The notes below the pieces were generated by a model that was not told the DNA's origin, made no database searches, and saw only the letters and a program-made list of their open reading frames with translations. Made by a program: the position numbers and the translations under genes. Positions 1-10,002 of a stretch of DNA of 64,000 nucleotides are shown piece after piece. The first letter of the stretch is position 1; every line of letters begins with the position of its first letter. The stretch lies in the NCBI GenBank assembly GCA_905250125.1, contig CAJNOL010001203.1:1-64000 (forward strand), given 5' to 3'. Origin of the DNA: Rotaria sordida. Taxonomy: Eukaryota > Rotifera > Eurotatoria > Philodinida > Philodinidae.

Positions 1-524
1 ATCTACTTTTACTTCAATCATTTCAATAAATACAGCGAATTCTTGAATGTTATTTATGCTGAATTTATTAGAAAATTCATATTAACAAAGTCGCTAAGTT
101 TCCGATGTATAACTAAGGATTGGCTAAAAAATTAATTGTATTGTAACAGCAAAGAGAAGTTTGAGTTCATATTAACTATGTATATGTACAGGTGCAAATC
201 GTTGTTTGGATTTCAGTTGCAATGAGATTCTCGGTTTAGATATGAGCTCTGTCTACACTCATAGCCATTTATCAACATTTTCAACTTTCACAACGAGCAC
301 AAAATTAAACAGAATTGTCAGTTACAGAACTCATTGTGCTAATTCACTTCTATTTATCAATAATCTTCGAAGAATATTCCATATTTTTATTCATCAAATT
401 CCATACGATTCTCCCTATCAAACAACATCAAAAGTAATTCTGATTCATTAATATGAACTTATTCTATTTATCAGTATCTAGTCTTCAATGAACAATTCTG
501 AATAAGTTGGTTGTAAAGATGAAG

Positions 525-552
525 TGTGTGTGGGTGTGGGTGTGGATGTGTG
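525..552 (+). repeat. Telomere-like TGTGGG patch
   Basis: About four units of GTGTGG(G/A) on the + strand. TGTGGG is the telomere repeat I recall for bdelloid rotifers. It is too short to be a telomere and is an interstitial copy. Confidence 0.6.
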
Positions 553-681
553 AAGTAGTAGTGTCTCACTTACTATTATGTCTACTTCCACTAACCATGG
601 TATCAGTAAGTGCTCTTATGATTGAAAGATGTCGTACATCGTATTAATACATGGTTATCTAAGTCATTGGTTTTTTTATCG

Positions 682-718
682 TTGGGTGTGGATAAAATGG
701 AGACCCACACCCACACCC
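682..718. repeat. Telomere-like foldback 1
   Basis: A G-rich arm (GTTGGGTGTGG) is followed after a short AT-rich loop by a C-rich arm (CCCACACCCACACCC), so the strand can fold on itself. It is the first of about ten such foldbacks in the window. Confidence 0.6.
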
Positions 719-1678
719 TCAGATTTCGATTCTATGAGTAAAAGCAATGTGTTAAAGTGGAACAATGATCAACTCAGCTGCAAATTAGAAAAATGTTGTC
801 AAAGAGAAATCTCATATAATTGATTTCTAATAAAAATATTCCAATTAACATCTTGAAACAAAACGAGAAGGATCACATACCTAGAGTTTGGCTCGATTTT
901 TGTTATGTGTGATTTCTTTTCAAATATAAAGTAGTTGCGATTAGTGGATTTATGTAAAAAACAACGAGATCATTTGTGTTGTGGAACATTCAACTAGTTA
1001 ATTGAAATACAGAATGTGTGACTGTGAATCATGGCGGTCCCGTAATAGAACAAAAGTTACTAGCATAATCCTTGTGGGATTAAAATCTGAAACATGATGT
1101 AGCTGTTCTTGCTAATCACAGAGAGATTGTTTTATTCGATCAGTTTTGGGACACCTTTCGTCATCATCCTTTTCATCAATCCTCGAATTTCCTTCTCGAT
1201 CGTGTTTTACAAAACAACTCTCTTCAAGAACTATACTGACCAATGGTTTGTCTCGTTAGGTAAGCCCTATACACAGTACGCCAATTGGGTAACGTACCTT
1301 CTATCCATAATGATTTCCTTTATATTTTATTACATTGAGAGGATAAAGTCAATCAATGGAGTACAGCCCAAGTAGATGACACTGATGCTTTAACAAAAAA
1401 TTCTGATCTATCTGTAAAGAAAATACTTCTTTATTTATTCAAATGGCTTTCCATAAAAAAAACTAAAACCTCTTTATATCAACTAGGTTTGATGTAATTG
1501 TCAGTATCAGCGATATTAGCTCATGTCAAAAGAATTTTCTTGTCAAAGTAGTTTTATAATGAATTCAGAGAGAATTTCACTAACACCTGAATCTGAAATT
1601 TCGTTGAAGTTTAGTGAAGAAATCTTCCAGCCAACTTCGGAACAACCCTGTTTTTCTTATAGTTCGACTTGCTTGAAA

Positions 1679-2070
1679 CCCAGGTCCAAAAATCCGACGA
1701 CGGATCCTATCGGATCCGATCGGACCCGAAAACCGACAAAAATCCGATCGGAATCCGGGTTACAGAATTCCGATCGGATCCGACAATCGGATACTCATAC
1801 GTTTCCGATAATTTCCGATTGTCGAAATCCCCGTTTATTCCGACGGTCGGATACCGATCGGATTTCTATAGGATTATATCAATCTTTCAACCGAGGTCCA
1901 AAAAATCCGACAAAAATCCGATCGGAATCCGGCTTGCAGAATTTCGATCGGATCCGACAATCGAATACTCATACGCTTCCGATAACTTCCGATTGTTGAA
2001 ATCCCCAGTTATTCCGACGGTCGGATACCGATCGGATTTCTATAGGATTCCATCAATCTTTGAATCTGTG
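1679..2070. repeat. ATCCGATCGGAT-rich element with a 174-bp tandem duplication
   Basis: The segment starts with CCCAGGTC, the same outer bases as the MITE at 4707-4922, and is packed with the palindrome ATCCGATCGGAT. The block starting near 1741 is repeated at 1915 (offset 174 bp) with few differences and ends near the shared TTCTATAGGATT at 1863 and 2037. I could not find a matching right terminus, so this is probably a partial or rearranged copy of that MITE family. Confidence 0.55.
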
Positions 2071-2089
2071 GTCGATTTTATTTATTATG

Positions 2090-2550
2090 ATAATGTTTGG
2101 AATCTAAATTTTACCTTATGTGAGCCGGAAAGTTTCATGATTTATAGCCACTGAAACGTAGTGTGTTTAATATAGGTTTTGGATTAAGGTGCAGCAGAAT
2201 AGTTATTTTTTCTAGTATATAATGCCTTGATCAAGGAACTTATAAAATGCGGCTATCCGCGAGAAAGCTTGTTGACCTGATAACAACAAACTGTCTGTTT
2301 TCAACATGAGCACACAGGTTTCTATGAAGTACGAACTAAAAGAAGTGCTGAAGTACAGAAGTAGTAAGTTCGATTCTATGTTTCTGCCCAATTGACCAAA
2401 ATATACACTAAAACAACATGTCGTTATCCGTTGTGACAAAAATCGTTTCAAACGTAGAATCTTTTCAGTATATTCATAAATTCATAAAACAGAAAATTTT
2501 TAGTTTCGAAACTGTTTAAAAAGGTCTGAATATGATATTGAATTCAGTTA
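2090..2550. other. Spacer without recognised gene
   Basis: AT-rich sequence between the duplicated element and the satellite. No coding signal, repeat or hairpin was recognised. Confidence 0.4.
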
Positions 2551-2554
2551 AATT

Positions 2555-5500
2555 ATTTCATTTCTCGAAATGGCAACAAATGTATACCTAGATATCTCCA
2601 TTCGAGCTTAGCACTGATATAAGTTACTATCCTATTGGATCACATTGGATTTTGAAAATTCAGTTCTGAAAATGAGCAAATATGCCTACCTTCATATCTC
2701 GCTTGGAGCTTATCATTAATATAAGTTTCTACCATTTGGATCCGATGGGGATTTTGAAAACTGAGTTCTGGAAATGGCAAAAATGTACATCTACGTATCT
2801 CCATTCGAGCTTAGCACTGCTATAAGCTTCTATCCTATAGAATCCGATCGGATTTTGAAAATTGAGTTTTCGAAATGCCAAAAAATCCAAACTTCCATAT
2901 CACCATTGGACTTTATCTTTGATATAGGTTTCTACCCTATAGGATCCGATCGGACTTTGAAAATTCAGATCTGGAAATGGCCAAAAAGGCGTACCTATAT
3001 ATTTCAATTGGAGCTTAGCATTAATATAAGTTTCTACCCTATAGGATTCGATCAGATTTTGAAAAGTAAGTTCTCGAAGTGATCAAAAAGCCATACCTAC
3101 ATATAACTATTAAAGCTAAGCATTCATACAAGTATCTATCCTATAGGATCCTATCGGATTTTGAAAATTCAGTTCTGGAACTGGACAACAAGTCGTACCT
3201 ATATGTTTCAATTGAAGCTTAGCATTAATGTAAGCTTCTATCCTATAGGATCCATCCGGATTTTGAAAATTGAGTTTTCGAAATGCCGAAAAATCCAAAC
3301 TTCCATATCACCATTGGACTTTATCATTGATATAGGTTTCCACCCTATAGGATCTCATCGGATTTTGAAAATGCCCAAAAAGGCGTACCTATATATTTCA
3401 ATTGAAGCTTAGCATTAATGTAAGTTTCTATCCTATAGGATCCGATCGGACACTGAGAACTGAGTTCTGAAATGGCTCAAAAGCCATACCTACATACTTC
3501 TCTTCAAGGTTAGCATTCATATAAGTTTCTATCCTATAGGATCCGATCGGATTTTGAAAATTGAGTTTTCGAAATGCCGAAAAATTCAAACTTATATATC
3601 ACCATTGGAATTTACCATTGATATAACTTTCTATCCTATAGGATCCTATCGGATTTTGAAAATTGAGTTCTGGAAATGGCTAAAAAGGCATACTTATATA
3701 TCTCCATTAGAGCGTAGCATTAATATAAGTTTCTGCCCTATAGGATCCGATCAGATTTTGAAAATTAAGTTCTCGAAGTGATCAAAAAGCCATACCTACA
3801 TATAACTATTAAAGCTAAGCATCGATATAAGTATCTATCCTACAGGATCCGATTGGATTCTGAAAACTGAGTTCTGCAAATGGCCGAAAAGGTATACCTA
3901 CATATCTGTATTCAATCTTAGCATTGATCTAAGTTTCTATCCTATCGGATCCGACCGGATTTTGAAAATTGACTTCTGGAACTGGCCAAAAATGTATACC
4001 TACATATCTCGATTGGAACCAAGCATTGATATAACTATCTATCCTGTAGGATCCTATCGGATTTTGAAAATTGAGTCCTGGAAGTGATGAAAAAGGCATA
4101 TCCACATATCTCTATTGGAGCTTACCATTGATATAAGCTTCTATCCTATAGGATCCGATAGGATTTTGAAAATTAAGTCTGGAAGTGGTCAAAAGGCATA
4201 CCTAATATAACTATTAAAGCTAAGCATTGATGTAAGTATGTATCCTATAGGATCCGATCGGATTTTGAAAATTGAATCCTGGAAGTGATGAAAAAGGCAT
4301 ACCCATATATTTCCATTGGAGCTTACCATTCGTATAAGCTTGTGTCCTATAGGATCCGCTCGGATTTTGAAAATTAAATCTGGAAGTGGTCAAAAGGCAT
4401 ACCTACATATAACTATTAAAGCTAAGCATTCATATAAGTATGTATCTTATAGGATCCGATCGGGTTTTGAAAATTCAGTTTTGGAAATGGCCAAAAAGGC
4501 GTACCTATATATTTCAATTGAAGCTTAGCATTAATGTAAGCTTCTATCCTATAGGATCCGACCGGATTCTGAAAGTTGACTTCTGGAAAAGCCAAAAAGG
4601 CATACCTATATATCTGTATTTCAGCTTACCATTCATATTAGTTTCTATCCTGTAGGATCCGATCGGATTTTGAAAAGTGAATTCTGGAAATGGTCCAGAA
4701 GCCATACCCAGGTCAATCAATCCTAACTAACGGATTCCGGTGCGGATATCGCCGGAATCTGGCAAAACCCGACAAGAATAGACAGGATTCGGTCGGATTT
4801 TGCCGGATTCCGACGATATCCGACGTCGGAATCCGTTAGTTAGGATTCCGGCAAAATTTGTATAGGTTCCAGCCAGAATTATTTGCGACCGACAGGATCC
4901 GATCTGGCGTGATTGACCTGGGTACCTACATACTTCTCTTCAAGGTTAGCATTGATATAAGTTTCTATCCTGTAGGATCCGATCGGATTCTGAAAATTGA
5001 CTTCTGGAAAAGGCCAAAAAGGCATACCTACATACTTCTATTCAAGGTTAGCATTGATATAAGTTTCTATCCTATAGGATCCGATCGGATTTTGAAAATT
5101 AAGTGCTGAAAATGCCGAAAATGGCATACTTATATATCTCCATTAGAGCTTACCATTGATATAAGTTTCTATCCTATAGAATCGGATCGGATTTTAAAAA
5201 TTCACTTCTGGAAATGGCCCAAAATTCATACCTACATATCTGCATTGAAACTTATCATTGATATAACTTTCTATCCTATAGGATCCGATCGGATTTTGAA
5301 AATTGAGTTCTAGAAATTGTCAAAAGTGTGTCTCTACATATCTCGCTTGGAGCTCATTGTTGATATAAATTTTTGTCCGATCAGATCCAATGAGATTTTG
5401 AAAATTGAATTCTGGAAATAGTCAAAAATACATACCACTATGTCGCGATTGAAGGCCATCGTTGATATAAGTTTTTATCTTATCGGATCCGATGGGATTT

Positions 5501-6240
5501 TGAAAACTGAGTTCTGGAAATGGCGAATAATGCATGCTTCTATCTCACATTGTGGCTTAGCATTGATATAATTTTCTATCCTATCGGATCCGATGGGATG
5601 GTGAAAATTGAGTTCAGAGAATGGCGAAAAATGCATATTTGTATTTCACATTGTAGCTTAGCATTGACATAATTTTCTATCCTATCGGATCCAATGGGAT
5701 TTTGAAAATTGAGTTCTGGAAATGGCAAAAAATGCATATTTGTATCTCACATTGTGGCTTAGCATTGATATAATTTTCTATCCTATCGGATCCGATCGGA
5801 TTTTGAAAATTGAGTTCTGGAAATGGCGAATAATGCATATTTATATCACACATTGTAGCTTAGCATTGATATAATTTTCTATCCTATCGGATCCAATGGG
5901 ATTTTGAAAATTGAGTTCTGGAAATGGCGAAAAATGCATATTTGTATCTCACATTGTGGCTTAGCATTGATATAATTTTCTATCCTATCGGATCCGATGG
6001 GATTTTGAAAATTCAGTTCGGAGAATGGCGAAAAATGCATAGTTGTATCTCACATCCTAGCTTAGCATTGATACAATTTTCTATCCTATCGGATCCGATC
6101 GGATTTTGAAAACTGTGTTCCGGAATTGAGCAAATGGGCATACCTACATGTGTATTTTCTTGTTTAGCGTTGATATAATTGTCTTTCGTGTCGAATGTGA
6201 TAGATTTTTGAAACTGATTCCTGGAAAGGGCTAGAGATGT
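2555..6240. repeat. ~101-bp satellite array, about 33 monomers
   Basis: The landmark GGATCC recurs every 101-102 bp (2738, 2840, 2942, 3044, 3146, 3248 and 5586, 5687, 5788, 5889, 5990, 6091). Each monomer has a palindromic core ATCCGATCGGAT, then TTTTGAAAATT, then an AT-rich half. Left monomers carry TATAGGATCC and CATACCTACATATCTCC; right ones (5540-6100) carry TATCGGATCC and AATGCATATTTGTATC, so two subfamilies are spatially separated. The sequence AAAAATCCAAACTTCC recurs at 2881 and 3289 (408 bp, four monomers), which hints at a higher-order repeat. One monomer near 3360 has a ~13-bp deletion. The last ~150 bp are decayed. Open frames inside are artefacts of the repeat. Confidence 0.92.
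4707..4922. mobile_element. 216-bp TA-flanked MITE inserted in the satellite
   Basis: Perfect 13-bp terminal inverted repeats, CCCAGGTCAATCA at the left and its complement at the right. The element is flanked by TA on both sides. Removing it with one TA restores the normal satellite text GCCATACCTACATA, so the insertion site is exact. The TA target suggests Tc1/mariner-type mobilisation. The interior has a second inverted pair (CCTAACTAACGGATTCCG near 4721 and its complement near 4828) and several GGATTCCG/CGGAATCC motifs. No coding capacity. Confidence 0.85.
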
Positions 6241-6719
6241 GTGCGTATAGAGCTCTGTTCGATAATATTATGGTTAGAATGTTGTATCGTGTAAGATTGT
6301 ATTGAATGTGTGGAATATGGGCGTGGAACTCTTTGTTGAGGAAGGGATGTATGCAATTTAGTGTCTGTTTTTGCTTTCATCGATTGGTAGGCTAGTTTGA
6401 GTATGTTTTTGAAAGGCGATGTTTAGTGTAAAACGCATGTAGTTTTTTAATTCATGAGAATGTGTCGTTAGGGGCGAATGTTTAGCTTTTTTTGGCTGGC
6501 TTTAGCAGAGATGCTATTATGGACGTCTGGTAATTTTATGAGGATAGATTGGTGAATAGTATTGTTTGAGTTAGGCTTCGCAGGCGGTTCGTAATGGTTT
6601 TGTGTATGTGTATATTAGTATTTCGAATTTGTGTGCATTATTTATTGTGCGTTGAGATGTTTTTTTGGTTTTAAATATGGCATTTGATGGATTATGAACA
6701 GTTGGAGCGATTCGGCTTC
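6241..6719. other. Spacer after the satellite
   Basis: GT-rich text without satellite landmarks or gene signal. An unusual TGTG/TATG-rich flavour is seen from 6240 to 6660, but no period could be fixed. Confidence 0.35.
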
Positions 6720-6968
6720 CGTTAGTAACGTTAGTGTTGGCTGCCGAAAGTGGTTTCCGATCGGCTTCCGTTCCGATAGCTGCCGATCGGATGTCGACAG
6801 TAGGATCCGATAGGATTGCCGATACCAGGGATTCCGTCACATTTCCGTAACCGGTTTTCCGGGAAAATCCGATAGGATTCGGCCGAATTTGGTAGGAATC
6901 CGATAGGATGCCGATAGGATCCGAGACGGAACCTATCGGATCCTATTGTCAGATTGGTCGACCTGGGA
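6720..6968. repeat. CCGATAGGATTC-rich element fragment
   Basis: Dense in GGATCCGATAGGATT-type motifs and ending in GGTCGACCTGGG, which resembles the right terminus (TGATTGACCTGGG) of the MITE at 4707-4922. No left terminus was found, so it is probably a truncated relative. Confidence 0.45.
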
Positions 6969-7231
6969 ACTTCATAATAAAAAACGCACGCATAAATTTC
7001 GATAGTGTTTTTTTCAGTTGTCACAAATAAAAATAAGTATGATGAGTATCAATTTGATTCTGATTAGTGATCATCTAAGTCACCTTCTATGATTTTAGAC
7101 AACTGAGTCGTATAGCTGTAATCTCGATATAATAGATTTAAATCAGGACCGCGGTTGATCGAATTCTGTTTTCTTTTTTCTTCTATGTATATTGTTTATT
7201 TCAAAGTATAATGCGATGTTATTGCGAAACA

Positions 7232-8245
7232 TCAACGTCGAAAAGGATTCTTACTCAACATTGAATGTCTATGAATAATTTCCATATAAATAAATGTCAT
7301 ATATGTTGCATAACCTTGATCTAATCTTTCTAAATTTCTTCCCGTAAATGAATAATCTAATCGTTCCACAAATACAAATGATGCTAAAACTGATCCTGCT
7401 AAACGTATAAAACATGATAATATACCAAGAAACAATTGAAAAATAAAATAAAATAATTAAATATAAAATAAACTCGACTTATCGATAAACATATTGCTCA
7501 TATACGTTGAAACCATCGAAAATCATAATGTATCCATTAACGAAATAGAAAACAAATTAAAAATGATAGTCTATTAAATATAATAACATTCCATGCTGCA
7601 TAACCCAAGCGGGAAACAGCGAACTTTTGGACTTGAAGTTACTTTGAGCTACTTTAAGCTACTTCAAGTTACTTTCAGCTACTTGAAGTAGCTTACTTTG
7701 AAGTACTTTTTAACTTCAAATTCACTTGAAGTTACTTGAAGTTACTTTAAGCTACTTGTTCCTACTTTGAGCTACTTGAGCGGTACTTTAAACCACTTCA
7801 AGTAGCCTACTTTGCCGTACTTTAGCATACTTTTCTACTTCAAGTACGCTGTTTCCCCCTTAGCGTAACCACATAAATAACCAGAAAAAAGTGAACATTT
7901 TGATATTATTTCATTATTTGAAAAATTATGTCTTGGTGGTATACCATTATATTTTCCAGCATATACTGATATTAAATGTTGTCGAATTTTAATTAAACTA
8001 GTAAATATTTGTGTGCAATAAATAATTACTGAAAGTATTAAACAAAGAAAAACATCATTAATAAATGTTGTACTTCATTCAATATTCCACTTGAATTGAT
8101 AAAGAATTTAAGAATATATACAATCAAGTTGAGATTTTATTGCATGCATACTATAGAATGTTAATAAACATGTAAGATTATAAATAACGATTAATATTAT
8201 AGTATATATACATAGAATTTGTATTGAAAACGTAAAATAACGATG
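7232..8245 (-). pseudogene. STRA6-like retinol-receptor gene fragment, split by a MITE
   Basis: STRA6-family proteins are multi-pass membrane receptors that take retinol from carrier proteins. Three coding pieces match the C-terminal half. Piece 1 (8245-8122) gives a transmembrane helix ending NLTCLLTFYSMHAI. Piece 2 (8028-7863) gives SLIKIRQHLISVYAGKYNG, PPRHNF and FSGYLCGYA. Piece 3 (7435-7232) gives FLGILSCFIRLAGSVLASF, then LDQGYATYMTFIYME and IIHRHSML before a stop; human STRA6 has LDPGYYTY then SQSHPAM here. The intron between pieces 1 and 2 is clean (GTATATATTC...TTTCAG, phase 1). Piece 2 is interrupted by the MITE at 7606-7862; its continuation (AAWNVIIFNRLSFLICFLFR) then meets an in-frame stop, and no clear splice site links it to piece 3. 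N-terminal exons are not visible. It is most likely a broken gene; retained function through splicing is possible but unsupported. Confidence 0.6.
7606..7862. mobile_element. 257-bp hAT-type MITE inside a STRA6-like exon
   Basis: The ends CAAGCGGGAAACAGCG and the complement of TAAGGGGGAAACAGCG form 16-bp terminal inverted repeats with 13 matches. They are flanked by 8-bp near-identical direct repeats, GCATAACC (7598-7605) and GCGTAACC (7863-7870), the target size typical of hAT transposons. The interior is built from many short ACTTGAAGTTACTTT/AGCTACTT repeats. No protein is encoded. Confidence 0.8.
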
Positions 8246-8249
8246 CTAA

Positions 8250-8340
8250 AGATAAATTTTTGCAAATTGGCGAGCTAAGACATTATGATTATATATATCT
8301 TATGAATGTTTACTTTTTAATAAATCTAATTAAAGAGAGT
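8250..8340. other. Short AT-rich spacer
   Basis: Nothing recognised; further upstream STRA6-like exons would be expected here on the minus strand but were not seen. Confidence 0.3.
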
Positions 8341-8345
8341 GCCGA

Positions 8346-8428
8346 TGTGGGTTTGCGTCTTCTCTTCATCCAGATCCATACCCATACCAACACCCTAGCC
8401 ACATCCACATCACGACGAACATTCAATG
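8346..8428. repeat. Telomere-like foldback 2
   Basis: A short GTGGG arm, a pyrimidine-rich loop (TCTTCTCTTCATCC) and a C-rich arm of CCATACCCATACC / CCACATCCACATC. It shares the CCCTAGCCACA motif with the foldback at 17178-17306. Confidence 0.6.
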
Positions 8429-8610
8429 AAATATGACTCATCGTTGATTATATAATAGTCGAAATGTTGTTCTAACTCTAGAAATTTCTGATTTACCTGA
8501 TCATGTGACTAGTAAAGTAACGAAAGCTTGCAAAATAAAACATGAATTTTCTATATATTTTCGCTCTCATATTATGGTTTATTAAAAACAATTAAAAACA
8601 TCAAATCATG

Positions 8611-9240
8611 CTATAAACGCGTCAATACATCTTTCACAGCAGTGTACACGTTCGACCAGTCTAGCTGCATCCAGGTCTTGTCACATAGTAATGTCGCTGA
8701 GCGTACAATAGTCTGTACATCGTCGATGGTGAGAGTGACTCGTTTCTCGCGAAGAGCGACAACGAGGTAATTGTAGAGGGTTTTCGCGTGTAGAATGTGC
8801 CTGAGAATCTTCCAGCCTGATTGTCGATTTCCTTTGACCCAGAATTTCTCTGCCTTCTCTAAATCCTTGGCTTGTCGTACTTCCAGCCACGTCTTTATAG
8901 CGTCTGGATCCACTAGCAGATCACAAGTGTCAAAAGCACACTGCAGCATGTCTTCTTTGTGCATCAAAGCACAGACAACCTCTATAATAGAGCCTTGTTT
9001 CACTCGCATTATGAACTCTTGTCGATCAAGCAATGTAATGTCATATTGAGCCTTGTGAAGGCTAGTCAGCTGTCCTGACGGCACGTCGCCCACAACCAGA
9101 AGATCCCAATCACTTGTGACAGTGTTTGTTCCCCATAGGCGAGATCCGATCAGATAGACGTTATAACTTTCTGGCCTGAGCAGGTGAAGCGATTTGAACA
9201 GATGTGATGGTAGGCTGATATGTGTCATCTCAGTATTCAT
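8611..9240 (-). CDS. Nucleotidyltransferase-fold protein, intronless
   Basis: A 209-residue single-exon protein. Residues ~31-52 contain IGSRLWGTNTVTSDWDLLVV, matching the polymerase-beta/MNT nucleotidyltransferase signature G-S-x(9-13)-D-x-D, where the two aspartates bind metal; a third acidic residue is plausible in YDITLLD at ~68-74. The C-terminal half is helical and could be a substrate-binding bundle. Such proteins transfer nucleotides to small molecules, RNA or proteins; the substrate cannot be told. The gene is visibly more GC-rich than its AT-rich surroundings and lacks introns, unlike every other intact gene here. It lies beside telomere-like repeats, where bdelloids are known to collect foreign genes, so horizontal acquisition is an inference. 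No close family name is claimed. Confidence 0.72.
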   Translation of the reverse strand: MNTEMTHISLPSHLFKSLHLLRPESYNVYLIGSRLWGTNTVTSDWDLLVVGDVPSGQLTSLHKAQYDITLLDRQEFIMRVKQGSIIEVVCALMHKEDMLQCAFDTCDLLVDPDAIKTWLEVRQAKDLEKAEKFWVKGNRQSGWKILRHILHAKTLYNYLVVALREKRVTLTIDDVQTIVRSATLLCDKTWMQLDWSNVYTAVKDVLTRL

Positions 9241-9412
9241 TTGGTCTATGGTGTGCTCTCTTTTTGATAAATATATATAGGTTTGTTAGTCATGCGTCAT
9301 TATATTTCATCAGTGTTTCGCAATTACTTGTTGGTTTCAGAATATGGATGCGTTCTCCTCTTCTTACCACGTGACAGAACGAGTAAAAGATTGTTTTCGA
9401 TCGGTTGGTATT

Positions 9413-9490
9413 ACACATTAAAATATAATGTGTCGCGGACTCTCACACAAAAATGTGTTCTAAATTACGACACATTATATTTTAGTGTGC
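9413..9490. repeat. 22-bp inverted repeat
   Basis: CACATTAAAATATAATGTGT at 9415 pairs with the complement at 9468-9489 with one mismatch, separated by ~32 bp. Possible small foldback or the termini of a tiny element; no target duplication was identified. Confidence 0.55.
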
Positions 9491-9737
9491 AGAAGAATCT
9501 AATACAATGTTGTGCGTCCTTTAAACTTTGCATAAGCTTACTCATTCTATGAATTTTTCAGATGCTCGCGAGTTCACAGGGGCTGTTTTCGAATTGCACC
9601 ATCACTTGGGCAATGGTACTGTGGTATATCCGCAAGTCATTTCTGAATGGCTCGCGAAAAAAAAGGTGATCATGCACGTCACAACTAGATATGTTACAAG
9701 CTCAGTCCCGAGGCTAAGACTCTTCAATCTAGGACTG

Positions 9738-9826
9738 TGGGTGTGTGGATGTAGATGTCGGTGTGAATGTGGCCACACCTGTTCCTTTTTTCGATACACG
9801 CACCTACACCCACAGCCATATCCCAT
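9738..9826. repeat. Telomere-like foldback 3
   Basis: A G-rich arm (GTGGGTGTGTGGATGTAGAT) is followed by a loop with TTCCTTTTTTCGA and a C-rich arm (CACCTACACCCACAGCC). It abuts the HEAT fragment. Confidence 0.6.
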
Positions 9827-9828
9827 CC

Positions 9829-9996
9829 GAATGTCCGCTGGGAAGCCAGCAAAATACTAGGTGATATGGGTGTAAAAGCAGCAACGAATGAGGTGATGGC
9901 TGCTCTGGTGAATGCGCTTCAAGATGAAGATTCATTTATTCGACAGAAAGCGCGTGAAACCCTCAGGAAGATGGGCGAAAAAGCAATAACGAATTA
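9829..9996 (+). pseudogene. HEAT-repeat (PBS-lyase type) gene fragment
   Basis: The frame reads HPNVRWEASKILGDMG, VKAATNEVMAALVNALQDED, SFIRQKARETLRKMGEKA and then a stop: one and a half PBS-lyase-like HEAT units with the usual VRxxA...LG..G and A...L..AL.D pattern. Large HEAT-array proteins of this kind are abundant in bdelloids. The 5' side runs directly into a telomere-like foldback. An upstream open stretch (9561-9660, starting after TTTTCAG) could be another exon but has no HEAT signature. It is read as the 3' remnant of a larger gene cut by repeats, although a short gene with an unseen 5' exon cannot be excluded. Confidence 0.6.
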
Positions 9997-10002
9997 GATA
10001 GA

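Larger units (their letters stand above)
1..1670. other. Gene-poor left edge
   Basis: No conserved gene is recognised. One open frame at 1109-1375 (+) could encode 88 residues rich in hydrophobic and aromatic residues, but it has no family signature, no convincing splice sites and no homology I can name, so it is not called. The stretch holds two telomere-like patches (listed separately) and otherwise looks like AT-rich spacer. Confidence 0.5.

Noticed and set aside
1109-1375. 88-codon hydrophobic frame
   Set aside because: No signature, no acceptor or donor pattern, and no conserved neighbours; kept only as a note.
2774-5109. Many 60-100-codon frames in the satellite
   Set aside because: Each spans about three monomers and repeats the same peptide; no splice or family evidence.
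2555-6240. Possible CRISPR-like array
   Set aside because: The whole 101-bp unit repeats, with no unique spacers, in a eukaryotic context.
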